9,620 nucleotides of DNA from Bacteroidota bacterium. Its GTDB lineage: Bacteria; Bacteroidota; Bacteroidia; Sphingobacteriales; Sphingobacteriaceae. The notes under the pieces are model-generated. The model ran no database searches. It was not told the DNA's origin and saw only the letters and a program-made list of their open reading frames with translations. The DNA is taken from NCBI GenBank assembly GCA_013288465.1, contig JABDBT010000090.1:1-9620 (forward strand). The letters are read 5' to 3'. This document shows positions 1-6,332 of this stretch, piece after piece. The translations under genes were made by a program, and so were the position numbers. Position 1 is the stretch's first letter. Each line of letters begins with the position of its first letter.

Positions 1-459
1 CAGCAGCGCAATTTGCCCTGAATGATATACATGATGTTGAATTAAGCCCAATACCAGCTCTTCGTAAGTGTTTACAGGCTCGCTGCCGCGCTCATCAATA
101 ATGGGTTCGGGCCATTTTTCTTCGGGGAAATCGCGGATAGTTTTTACCAGGTTTACGTTAACCAGTTTAAAATCATCTATCCATGTTTTCCATTTCTGCT
201 CGTCGGGGTTGCCGGTTTCGGGCCAATCGCCGCTTAGCGGGGCGCTTGCCGGTTTTTCGTTAAGGCGGTCCATCACTTCTTCCGTCCAGCTAAGCATGTG
301 CAGGATAATTTCGGCAATATTATGCGCGGCGCCCGCAGGTTTTTCATACGCCGACTCAAAAGTCACCTTGTCTAAGATATCATAAACCGGCGAGCCATAC
401 CAGGGCTGGCCTGATAATACGTTGGCCAGGTCGTTTTCGAGGGTTTGGGAGATGGTCAT
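1..459 (-). CDS. DinB-family (DinB/YfiT-like four-helix) protein, C-terminus cut by window edge
   Basis: The minus-strand frame is open from the ATG at 459 to the left edge (153 residues visible, no stop). The sequence is typical of the DinB superfamily of small metal-binding four-helix-bundle proteins, which include thiol-dependent S-transferases and damage-inducible proteins of unknown substrate. Visible support: a helix carrying H46 and H54 (AAHNIAEIILHML), the acidic/tryptophan-rich middle, and the signature near the end, HHVYHSGQIALL, where H142 and H146 form the HxxxH half of the usual three-histidine metal site. Homologues are about 150-175 residues, so only a short tail is missing. 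It is cytoplasmic, with no signal peptide. The next gene to the right on the same strand is 118 bases away, across a palindromic repeat, so they are probably not one operon. The superfamily is clear from motifs; the actual reaction is unknown. Confidence 0.85.
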   Translation of the reverse strand, partial: MTISQTLENDLANVLSGQPWYGSPVYDILDKVTFESAYEKPAGAAHNIAEIILHMLSWTEEVMDRLNEKPASAPLSGDWPETGNPDEQKWKTWIDDFKLVNVNLVKTIRDFPEEKWPEPIIDERGSEPVNTYEELVLGLIQHHVYHSGQIALL

Positions 460-492
460 GGGTTAGTAATTGTAGGTGTAAAATTAATGATT

Positions 493-599
493 TTGTCTGA
501 ACCTTGATTCGTAGGATTTAAGGATCGCCATGATTCTTGTCAGTTGGCGTCAATGTATCAGGTTAATCTTTTAACTCCTACGAATCAAGGTTCTGACAA
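493..599. repeat. Long palindromic intergenic repeat (REP/BIME-like hairpin)
   Basis: Arms at 493-516 and 576-599 are inverted copies of each other, 23 of 24 bases paired (core AACCTTGATTCGTAGGA). Pairing continues imperfectly inwards (TTTAAGGAT against the complement of the stretch before 576), so the whole 107 bases can fold into one long hairpin. The core resembles palindromic repeats scattered in Bacteroidota genomes; that is recollection, not a search. The right arm overlaps the last codons and stop of the dehydrogenase gene at 578-598, so the element may also serve as its transcription terminator, although no T-tract follows. Confidence 0.8.
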
Positions 600-2128
600 C
601 CCACCGCGCAATTAATACCATCAATAGCCGCCGAAATAATGCCGCCAGCGTAGCCAGCGCCTTCGCCGCAGGGGAACAGGCCCTTTACCTGCGGGTGTTG
701 CAGGGTTTCTTTATCGCGCGGTATTTTTATGGGCGATGAGGTACGCGATTCTACGCCTACCAGTATCGCTTCGTTTGTATAATAACCCTTCATCTTTCTG
801 CCGAACGCGGGCAGCGCTTTTCGTAACCGCTCGTTTATCCAATGCGGTAAAACTTCTTTTAGCTCCACGCTTTTTGTACCGGGCAGATAGGAATTTTTGG
901 GGAGATCGACCGATAATTTTCCATTTACAAAATCAACCATTCTCTGGGCGGGCGCTACCAGGCTGCCGCCACCTGCTTTAAAAGCCAGCTGTTCAATTTG
1001 CGTTTGAAAATGCAGCATTTTAAAAGGGTCTTTAGTATCGCCCGCCACATCCTCCAAATTTATTTGTACCACTGTGCCCGAGTTGGCGTAAGGGTTATTC
1101 CGTTTTGATGGACTCCAGCCGTTTACTACAATTTCGTTAGCTTCTGTGGCGCAGGGGGCAATAATGCCGCCGGGGCACATGCAGAACGAGAATACGCCGC
1201 GGTTATCCACCTGCTCCACCAGGTTATAATAAGATGGCGGCAGATCGGGGTCGCGGAGGTCACAATGGTATTGGGCCCGGTCAATGATCTCCTGCGGGTG
1301 TTCAATGCGTACACCTAAAGCAAAGGGTTTGGCCTCTATCAATATATTTTGGCGGTGTAGCATTTCAAAAACATCCCGCGCCGAGTGGCCGGTGGCTAAT
1401 ATCACGGCGTTGGCATGCAACTTTTCGCCGGAGGCTAATTGTACGCCTTTAACCTGTCCAAAATCAACCAGCAGCGAAGTTACTTTACTGTCGAAATGAA
1501 TTTCGCCGCCCGCGTTTAATATGGTTTCGCGGATAGCTTCAATAATTTGCGGCAGTTTGTTGGTGCCAATGTGCGGGCGGGCATCAACCAGTATATCTGC
1601 CGAAGCGCCATGCGCCACAAATGTTTTTAAAACCCCGTTCACATCGCCCCGCTTGGTTGACCGGGTGTAGAGCTTCCCGTCCGAGTACGTACCCGCGCCG
1701 CCCTCGCCAAAACAATAGTTAGACTCGGGATTTACTAAGCCCTGTTTATTGATGTTGGCCAAATCGCGGCGGCGGTCTTTAACGGCTTTGCCGCGTTCAA
1801 TAATGATAGGCTTATTGCCCTGCTCAATGCATTGCAAAGCGGCAAACATCCCTGCCGGACCAGCGCCTATAATAATAACCGGTTTGGCGTTTTTAACATC
1901 AGGATAATTTACGGTATAGCTTTCGGGATGATAAGCCTCCTCCACAAAAAGTTTGACCTGCATACGGTAAACCACCCTGCGGCCACGCGCGTCGATAGAG
2001 CGTTTGAGGACCTGTATCCCGGTAATTTTTAGGGGATTAATATTTAGAGCCGAAGCGGCGAGTTTAGTTAAGATGGCCTCATCTTCGTGTTGCCCGGGCT
2101 GGCAAACAATTTCTATTTCTTTGATCAT
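578..2128 (-). CDS. COG2509-type FAD-dependent dehydrogenase (NAD(P)/FAD-dependent oxidoreductase)
   Basis: A 516-residue cytoplasmic flavoprotein. An N-terminal domain of about 80 residues (IEIVCQPGQHEDEA...) precedes the FAD-binding Rossmann motif GAGPAG at 88-93, with the acidic end of the second strand at E111. Then follow the family signature NYCFGEGGAGTYSDGKLYTR (138-157), an ATGHSARD motif (245-252), the cysteine-containing FSFCMCPGG (313-321), and the C-terminal FAD loop GLFPCGEGAGYAGGIISAAIDG (483-504). This is the uncharacterised FAD-dependent dehydrogenase family COG2509; the substrate is not known. The start at 2128 is the only ATG that keeps the N-terminal domain, and a -7 box lies just upstream. 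The oddity is the tail: residues 511-516 (CQNLDS) and the stop codon are encoded by the right arm of the palindromic repeat, so the native C-terminus appears to have been replaced. All FAD motifs lie before that point, so function is probably kept. Confidence 0.9.
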   Translation of the reverse strand: MIKEIEIVCQPGQHEDEAILTKLAASALNINPLKITGIQVLKRSIDARGRRVVYRMQVKLFVEEAYHPESYTVNYPDVKNAKPVIIIGAGPAGMFAALQCIEQGNKPIIIERGKAVKDRRRDLANINKQGLVNPESNYCFGEGGAGTYSDGKLYTRSTKRGDVNGVLKTFVAHGASADILVDARPHIGTNKLPQIIEAIRETILNAGGEIHFDSKVTSLLVDFGQVKGVQLASGEKLHANAVILATGHSARDVFEMLHRQNILIEAKPFALGVRIEHPQEIIDRAQYHCDLRDPDLPPSYYNLVEQVDNRGVFSFCMCPGGIIAPCATEANEIVVNGWSPSKRNNPYANSGTVVQINLEDVAGDTKDPFKMLHFQTQIEQLAFKAGGGSLVAPAQRMVDFVNGKLSVDLPKNSYLPGTKSVELKEVLPHWINERLRKALPAFGRKMKGYYTNEAILVGVESRTSSPIKIPRDKETLQHPQVKGLFPCGEGAGYAGGIISAAIDGINCAVGCQNLDS

Positions 2129-2135
2129 GGTGTTG

Positions 2136-2152
2136 CCCGGTTTTTATCCGGG
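2136..2152 (-). other. Small hairpin in the leader of the dehydrogenase mRNA
   Basis: CCCGG (2136-2140) pairs with CCGGG (2148-2152) around an A/T-rich 7-base loop. On the minus strand it lies between the -7 box and the ATG at 2128, at or near the expected 5' end of the transcript, where it could affect mRNA stability or translation start. The role is inferred from position only. Confidence 0.35.
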
Positions 2153-2158
2153 ATGGGG

Positions 2159-2166
2159 CAAAGGTA
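2159..2166 (-). promoter_or_regulatory. Candidate -7 box (TACCTTTG) of the COG2509 dehydrogenase gene
   Basis: Read on the minus strand, 2166-2159 is TACCTTTG, an exact match to the Bacteroidota TAnnTTTG consensus, 31 bases before the ATG. The nearest upstream TTTG is only 13 bases away, shorter than the usual spacing, so the -33 element is weak or absent. Confidence 0.45.
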
Positions 2167-2170
2167 GGGA

Positions 2171-2198
2171 TTGAAATAACAAAAAATATGTATTTTTG
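2171..2198 (+). promoter_or_regulatory. Candidate Bacteroidota promoter of the PIN toxin-antitoxin pair
   Basis: TTG at 2171-2173 and TATTTTTG at 2191-2198 (TAnnTTTG) are separated by 17 bases, close to the expected -33/-7 spacing, and the ATG follows 16 bases after the -7 box. It is back to back with the dehydrogenase promoter, so regulator binding here could affect both directions. Confidence 0.55.
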
Positions 2199-2214
2199 TT
2201 AAAAGCAATACGTT

Positions 2215-2412
2215 ATGCAAAGTCAAAAGTTAAGCGCTTTACAATTAGAGCTGTTAAATATTTACTCATTCCAACCAAAAGAAGAGGACCTGCTGGCTAT
2301 TAAACAATTGCTGGCCAGGTATTTCTCAGGCCAATTTCAAAAAAACATTCAAAAAGCCATAGAGAAGAATAATATTACAGAAGAGGACCTTGACCGCTGG
2401 CTTAATGAATAA
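2215..2412 (+). CDS. Small putative antitoxin paired with a PIN-domain toxin
   Basis: A 65-residue, probably all-helical protein ([20 protein letters not shown]..., ending [12 protein letters not shown]). It carries no classical DNA-binding motif that I can recognise. Similar small proteins, with a LQLELL-Y start, a middle [19 protein letters not shown] helix and a C-terminal acidic TEEDL-W-NE stretch, are commonly found directly before PIN-domain proteins in Bacteroidota and Cyanobacteria. The ATG at 2215 follows a good promoter, and its stop (2410-2412) lies inside the start of the PIN gene, an 8-base overlap that implies translational coupling. The antitoxin role is inferred from this arrangement. 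It is AT-richer than the dehydrogenase gene beside it. Confidence 0.7.
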   Translation: MQSQKLSALQLELLNIYSFQPKEEDLLAIKQLLARYFSGQFQKNIQKAIEKNNITEEDLDRWLNE

Positions 2413-2833
2413 ACTAAGCTTTATTTTAGACACCAATATTTTCCTGGTTTCCCTCGCTCCGCACTATAAGTATCACTGGATATATCAGGCTCTTGTACAG
2501 AACAAATACGATTTAGTAGTATCAAATGAGATATTGACAGAGTACGAAGAGCAGGTTATCCAAAGATATGGTGTTGAACGTACAGAGTCGTCTCTTGACT
2601 TCCTGTTGATGCTACCCAATGTAGTCCTTAAAAATCCATCCTTTTTATGGCAATTGGTAGAAAACGATAAAGACGATAACAAATTTATTGATTGCTACAT
2701 AGCAGGCCAGTGTGATTACATTATTAGCAATGACCGCCATATCCATCAAATAAAAAACAGTGCATTTCCACAGATCGCTGTTTTGCGCTACGAAGAATTT
2801 GAAGAACAGTTTAAACCTTCCTTTAGATTGTAG
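2405..2833 (+). CDS. PIN-domain putative toxin (ribonuclease)
   Basis: A 142-residue PIN-domain protein, similar in style to the COG1569 'putative toxin component, PIN family'. PIN proteins are Mg-dependent single-strand RNases, and in VapC-type systems they cut tRNA or rRNA. Visible acidic residues fit the PIN active site: D9 in the N-terminal FILDTNIF strand, E46 in [10 protein letters not shown]91/D96 in [11 protein letters not shown] and D110 in YIISNDRH. The site therefore looks intact. I chose the ATG at 2405, which overlaps the partner gene by 8 bases and places DTN at the usual position; a TTG at 2390 would add only five unlikely residues. It forms an operon with the upstream 65-aa gene. 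The RNA target cannot be read from the sequence. Confidence 0.85.
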   Translation: MNKLSFILDTNIFLVSLAPHYKYHWIYQALVQNKYDLVVSNEILTEYEEQVIQRYGVERTESSLDFLLMLPNVVLKNPSFLWQLVENDKDDNKFIDCYIAGQCDYIISNDRHIHQIKNSAFPQIAVLRYEEFEEQFKPSFRL

Positions 2834-2853
2834 TCGTAAGCTCTCCGTCGCCC

Positions 2854-2868
2854 GTAGCTTGCAGCTAC
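2854..2868. other. Perfect 6-bp hairpin downstream of the PIN gene
   Basis: GTAGCT (2854-2859), loop TGC, AGCTAC (2863-2868), 21 bases after the PIN stop. It could help end the PIN transcript, but no T-tract follows, so it is not a classical intrinsic terminator. It may be part of a dispersed repeat. Confidence 0.35.
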
Positions 2869-2888
2869 AGTAAATAGCTAACAACCCT

Positions 2889-3031
2889 CTACCGCCTCTG
2901 AAACCCCGGCAAACCTATAATAATACCTGCCACCAAGGCCTGCATATTGTTATTAGGCTTATTGGCCACTACGGGGGCAACTGGTTTGGGTTTGTTCTAC
3001 TGCGGTACGCTCATCAGCATCGTATCGCCGG
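2889..3031 (-). pseudogene. Broken duplicate of the DUF1800 gene 3' end (direct repeat copy)
   Basis: These 143 bases match 4213-4355, the 3' end of the DUF1800 gene, in the same orientation with no gaps and 11 mismatches by hand count (about 92% identity). On the minus strand the frame reads the DUF1800 tail (NKPKPVAPVVANKP..., ending GFQRR then TAG), but it has an in-frame TAG at 2997-2999 where the intact gene has the GAT codon for D629, and no start codon. Of the six differences in the last 35 codons, five are synonymous, so this copy evolved as real coding sequence before it was cut off. Homology stops sharply at both ends. It is either the displaced original tail or a donor allele that arrived with the kinase module. 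Confidence 0.88.
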
Positions 3032-3082
3032 TAGCATAACCTATACAATATCATTTCTATGCGCCATAAACCTGTCTTTTTA

Positions 3083-3108
3083 TTTGTTAATAATTAATCA
3101 TAAATTTG
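3083..3108 (+). promoter_or_regulatory. Candidate promoter of the zeta-kinase module
   Basis: TAAATTTG at 3101-3108 matches the Bacteroidota -7 consensus TAnnTTTG and ends 24 bases before the ATG at 3133. TTTG at 3083-3086 is a possible -33 element, but its 14-base spacing is short. The surrounding 3060-3130 stretch is very AT-rich. Confidence 0.45.
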
Positions 3109-3132
3109 AGTGTTATATAACAAAAAGCAAGC

Positions 3133-3411
3133 ATGAACAATCCTAACACTCATATTAAAAAAAGGGCACTGGCTAGTGTAGAGGACAGCAAGGGATATAG
3201 TGTTATTTTGCAGGACATTGCAAGAGCTGCCGGCGAAGAAGCAATTATTGAAGCCAAAGTTCTAAAAATCCCCATCACCTATTTAAACGAAAAACACCAG
3301 GTTGTAAAAAAATTTCCGGATGGGCGAATAGAGGTTATTGAACAACTTCAAAAAACTAAAACCTTTAAAGTTTTACGTAAAGGAACTGTATTACATGCCC
3401 GAAAAGGTTAA
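3133..3411 (+). CDS. Small unknown protein, putative antitoxin of the zeta-like kinase
   Basis: A 92-residue protein with a lysine-rich start, a predicted helix around 22-45 (YSVILQDIARAAGEEAIIEA) and a short strand-turn-strand: IPITYLNEKHQVVKKFPDGR (46-65), followed by IEVI and a basic tail ending HARKG. The 'KFPDGR-EVI' pattern recalls small partner proteins of toxin modules, but I do not recognise a named family. It does not resemble the epsilon or PezA antitoxins. Its last codons overlap the kinase gene by 17 bases, which implies co-translation and supports an antitoxin or regulatory role; that role is inference. A -7 box lies 24 bases upstream. It is AT-rich like the kinase gene and lies inside the region bracketed by the DUF1800 direct repeats. 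Confidence 0.7.
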   Translation: MNNPNTHIKKRALASVEDSKGYSVILQDIARAAGEEAIIEAKVLKIPITYLNEKHQVVKKFPDGRIEVIEQLQKTKTFKVLRKGTVLHARKG

Positions 3412-4150
3412 GCGCCTCCGCATCGTTGCAGGCCCCAACGGTTCCGGGAAAAGCACCATAATTGAAAGGCTTCGTAAAAACTTTGATTGCGGTGTTTATT
3501 TGAACACCGATGATATCGAGAAGATTTTAAGGGATAAAGGATTGTTACGCCTTTCTGATTATCTCATCAACTCAAACCAGGCTGACTATCAAATATTTCT
3601 TAAAAAAGAAAATGTTCAGACTTTGATTAGCAAAGCCGAAGCCGCTGGTTTTCCTATTAATATCAGGTTTGACACCAATTTGCTCATTACCAAAGAATCG
3701 ACACATTCATACGAAGCAGCTATAGCTGTTGAGTTTTTAAAAGACCGGTTATTAGCGCAAGGCGAACTTTTTACTTTTGAAACGGTAATGAGCCACCCTT
3801 CAAAGCTGGATTTCGTTAAATTGGCCCAACAATTAGAATATAAAATTTATCTGTATTTTGTTTCAACAGAATCAGTCAACATAAACATAGAAAGGGTTAA
3901 ACAACGGGTTATTAAAAAAGGCCATCATGTACCGGAACAACATATACGCTCCCGTTACACCCGGTCGATGGAATTACTAAGTGATATGATACCTATCAGC
4001 TATCGCACGTTTCTATTCGATAATTCCTCCGAAATAAATTCCTTTCTTCAAATAGCTGAAATTTATCGGGGTAAAGAGTTAATTATTAAAACAGACCCCA
4101 TTCCCGAATGGATATATACCTATGTAATTAATCCTTTAAATTTCGGATAA
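3395..4150 (+). CDS. Zeta-toxin-like P-loop kinase (COG4185-type)
   Basis: A 251-residue P-loop protein. Walker A is GPNGSGKST at 13-21, followed by VYLNTDDIEKIL, then an inserted segment of roughly 50 residues, EAAIAVEFLKDRLL, the strong family motif FTFETVMSHPSKLDF, the YKIYLYFVSTESVNINIERV strand-helix, RVIKKGHHVPEQHIRSRY, and FLFDNSS. This order is that of the zeta-toxin/COG4185 family in Bacteroidota. Characterised zeta/PezT toxins phosphorylate UDP-GlcNAc and block peptidoglycan synthesis; whether this subfamily does so is unknown. The ATG at 3395 puts the P-loop at the usual position near the N-terminus; a TTG at 3338 would add 19 residues lying wholly inside the partner gene. Base composition is strikingly AT-rich in places (15 G/C of 60 at 3841-3900, against 33 of 60 at 1681-1740), consistent with acquisition. 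All key motifs are intact. Confidence 0.87.
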   Translation: MPEKVKRLRIVAGPNGSGKSTIIERLRKNFDCGVYLNTDDIEKILRDKGLLRLSDYLINSNQADYQIFLKKENVQTLISKAEAAGFPINIRFDTNLLITKESTHSYEAAIAVEFLKDRLLAQGELFTFETVMSHPSKLDFVKLAQQLEYKIYLYFVSTESVNINIERVKQRVIKKGHHVPEQHIRSRYTRSMELLSDMIPISYRTFLFDNSSEINSFLQIAEIYRGKELIIKTDPIPEWIYTYVINPLNFG

Positions 4151-4163
4151 GCAATATCACAAA

Positions 4164-4186
4164 GGCACATGCGGCAAGTGTGCCGC
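4164..4186. terminator. Overlapping hairpins between convergent genes
   Basis: GCGGCA (4171-4176), a 4-base loop and TGCCGC (4181-4186) form a perfect 6-bp GC-rich stem; an alternative stem pairs GGCACA (4164-4169) with TGTGCC (4179-4184). It sits in the 62 bases between the converging kinase and DUF1800 genes and could end transcription from both sides, although no T-tract is present. Confidence 0.4.
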
Positions 4187-4212
4187 CAACGATTGACATC
4201 CCATCATTTAAC

Positions 4213-6207
4213 CTACCTCCTCTGAAATCCCGGCGAACCTATAATAATACCTGCCACCAACGCCTGCATATTGTTATTAGGCTTATTGGCCACTACCGGG
4301 GCAACGGGTTTGGGTTTGTTATCCTGCGGTACGCTCATCAGCGCCATATCGCCGGGTGCGCCCACGGTTGGTTTCTCGGATGCAGGTGCCGGCGCAGGCG
4401 CCGGACGTACCGGGATATTCATTTTAGCGGCCAGTGTTGGGTCGCTCAGTAGCGGAGTGAGCTGTTTAATGGTTTCGTCAGGGTTTTGTTCGGGCAGTAA
4501 CAGTTTGCTATAAGTTACAATAGCTAATTGCGCATTTTGCGGGTCCTGGTGGTTGGTAAAGCTGTTTAAGTTAACCCTCGTGCCTGCTATTTGATTGGTA
4601 GTTAGCGCCAGGCTAAAATCCATACGACTAAGCAACGAGCCGGTATTTATCCAATACCGCCCGCGGTCGGGGAAACCTGTAGGGGCCTGGTAATAATATA
4701 TTTTTTCGCCCATTCTTGTTATCCAGTTAAATAAAGGATAAGGGTCTTTAATATCGGCATTTAAACCGCGTACCGAACTAATGGCAAGTTCAAATGGCGA
4801 TTTGGTTTTTACCAGTGTAACCTTTTTATCCCAAAACTCGGGCGAGGTAACCATGGTGATGAGTACCTGCCTGATATCGCCATCATGATCGGTAAATGAT
4901 TTTGCCATTTTATCCACTAACTTTTGCGGCGGGTTATCGCTCACAAAACGGACAGCCAGTTTCCGGCAAATAAATTTAGCGGTTGATGGATGATGGGCCA
5001 GCATTTCGAGCAGGTAAACACCCTCCTGGTAACCCACAACTGGATCTTTACTGGCCTCGAAAGTATGGCCTAAAACCACTTTTTCGCCCTGGTCGTGCCG
5101 GTTGGGGGTAAACAAAAAGTCGCCCTCATGCACATACCCTTTTTGGGCCAGGTTATTTTCGCCCACTTTGGCAACCAGCCCTTTCATAGCCGCGCCATAA
5201 GCCTCATCACTTATAGGGTAAACGGTCCAGCCGGTAAGTACACGGGCTGCCTGGGTAACATCGTTTTGGGTATAGCCGCCATCAACGCCCAGGGTATGCA
5301 GTTCCATTACCTCGCGGGCGTAGTTCTCATTCAACCCGTTAACATTTTTGCCGGGTTGCGTAAGCGTTTTTACCGTAGCCGGTTGAGTAGTAGCAGCGGT
5401 AGTGGTCATCATCATTGACATATCAGCACTGGCAGCAACGGGCTTAACAGGCTGGGGTTTTGCTGGTGGCAGCGGACCAACACTGGTAAAATTATCCAAA
5501 TAGTACAACATGGCCGGCGATTTGGCGGAGGCCATTAGCAGATGATCGAAATTACCCAACGCATTGGGTCGTATCACGTCTCGTTCATAAGCGGGAATAA
5601 ACTGCGCGCATTCGCCCCTAACAAATGAAACATTAAAATGGTTGAACCAAAAATCGGTCATCACCTCCTGCAACTGGTTATTGGTATAAGCGGCCCGCAT
5701 TATCTTCTGGTCTATAAATTGTTTATACAGGTCCTGGTCAGATTTATAGCCCTTTTTGGCCATGTAGCCCTGCAATTGCAGGTTAAATGCTTTTTTATCT
5801 ACCGCTTTGTCCACCGAATCTTTACTGATGGCACTATCCTTAATAGCCCGCGACCGTATAACAAAGCCGGGAGGGTACATCTTGCAAACTTCGGTATTGC
5901 TTAGGTTTATGGCATCATAAGCGCTTAGCCGTTTGTCCAGCGAATCATCGGCCAACCCGGCGGTTAGTTGCTGGTTAAACCAGTTTTCGAGCCCCATTTT
6001 AACAACCGAATCTATTTGACCGGGCGTTGCACCGTATGTAAATCTTTCCAGCAGGTGCTCTGCCGCCTGTTGCTCGGTTAGCCCCGCGCGTTTATAGGGG
6101 AACTTATACAATTTTTCGGGAGCCGGACTGGTAAGGAACGAAGTCAATATAAAAACGCTGCCCGTTAATAATGCAGCGAAACAGCAAATCTTTAAAGTCT
6201 TTTTCAT
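4213..6207 (-). CDS. DUF1800 family secreted protein
   Basis: A 664-residue DUF1800 (COG5267) protein. The N-terminus MKKTLKICCFAALLTGSVFILTSF is a signal peptide or membrane anchor. Family landmarks are visible: AAEHLLERFTYGATPGQIDSV (48-68), the FWFNHFNV motif (186-193), ARDV-like YERDVIRPNALGNF (207-220), NENYAREVMELHTLGVDGGYTQNDV (293-317), ARVLTGWTV (321-329), HDQGEKVVLG (371-380), CRKLAVRFV (414-422), and the tail GIIIGSPGFQRR, which matches the usual 'ASPEFQ-R' ending. Two Pro/Ala-rich, Met-containing linkers (about 243-290 and 600-640) interrupt the domain and are not standard. DUF1800 genes often stand next to a DUF1501 gene; none follows here, where the kinase module sits instead. 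The function is unknown, and the last 143 bases are duplicated at 2889-3031. Start chosen at the ATG at 6207 because it supplies the signal peptide. Confidence 0.9.
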   Translation of the reverse strand: MKKTLKICCFAALLTGSVFILTSFLTSPAPEKLYKFPYKRAGLTEQQAAEHLLERFTYGATPGQIDSVVKMGLENWFNQQLTAGLADDSLDKRLSAYDAINLSNTEVCKMYPPGFVIRSRAIKDSAISKDSVDKAVDKKAFNLQLQGYMAKKGYKSDQDLYKQFIDQKIMRAAYTNNQLQEVMTDFWFNHFNVSFVRGECAQFIPAYERDVIRPNALGNFDHLLMASAKSPAMLYYLDNFTSVGPLPPAKPQPVKPVAASADMSMMMTTTAATTQPATVKTLTQPGKNVNGLNENYAREVMELHTLGVDGGYTQNDVTQAARVLTGWTVYPISDEAYGAAMKGLVAKVGENNLAQKGYVHEGDFLFTPNRHDQGEKVVLGHTFEASKDPVVGYQEGVYLLEMLAHHPSTAKFICRKLAVRFVSDNPPQKLVDKMAKSFTDHDGDIRQVLITMVTSPEFWDKKVTLVKTKSPFELAISSVRGLNADIKDPYPLFNWITRMGEKIYYYQAPTGFPDRGRYWINTGSLLSRMDFSLALTTNQIAGTRVNLNSFTNHQDPQNAQLAIVTYSKLLLPEQNPDETIKQLTPLLSDPTLAAKMNIPVRPAPAPAPASEKPTVGAPGDMALMSVPQDNKPKPVAPVVANKPNNNMQALVAGIIIGSPGFQRR

Positions 6208-6332
6208 GGCAGGTGGACGTAATATTACTGACGTTTTGACTATGTAAGATAAGATAGGTTTAATAGCAATTATTATAACGAAATTATATATAATATGTTT
6301 CAGTATCTTTAGCTAACTCAACTCTTATTTAT

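Noticed and set aside
68..385. Open frame of 105 codons on the plus strand
   Set aside because: It lies wholly antisense to the DinB-fold gene, whose histidine motifs show which strand is real.
493..599. CRISPR or integron attC-like site
   Set aside because: There is a single palindrome without repeated units or spacers, and no integrase or cas gene; a dispersed palindromic repeat fits better.
2645..2884. Minus-strand frame antisense to the PIN gene
   Set aside because: It overlaps the PIN active-site codons on the other strand and has no recognisable domain.
2889..4355. Composite transposon with the 143-base repeats as IS ends
   Set aside because: The repeats are the coding tail of DUF1800, not an insertion sequence. 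They have no terminal inverted repeats and no transposase lies between them.
4271..4513. Open frame opposite the DUF1800 3' end with Gly/Ala-rich translation
   Set aside because: It is the antisense shadow of the Pro/Ala-rich linker of the DUF1800 gene; it has no family features and no promoter.
6208..6332. Divergent promoters between DUF1800 and the serine hydrolase
   Set aside because: The region is AT-rich and has TATCTTTA at 6304-6311, one base off the -7 consensus, but no TTG at a fitting distance and no clear box on the other strand. Promoters must be here, yet I cannot place them.
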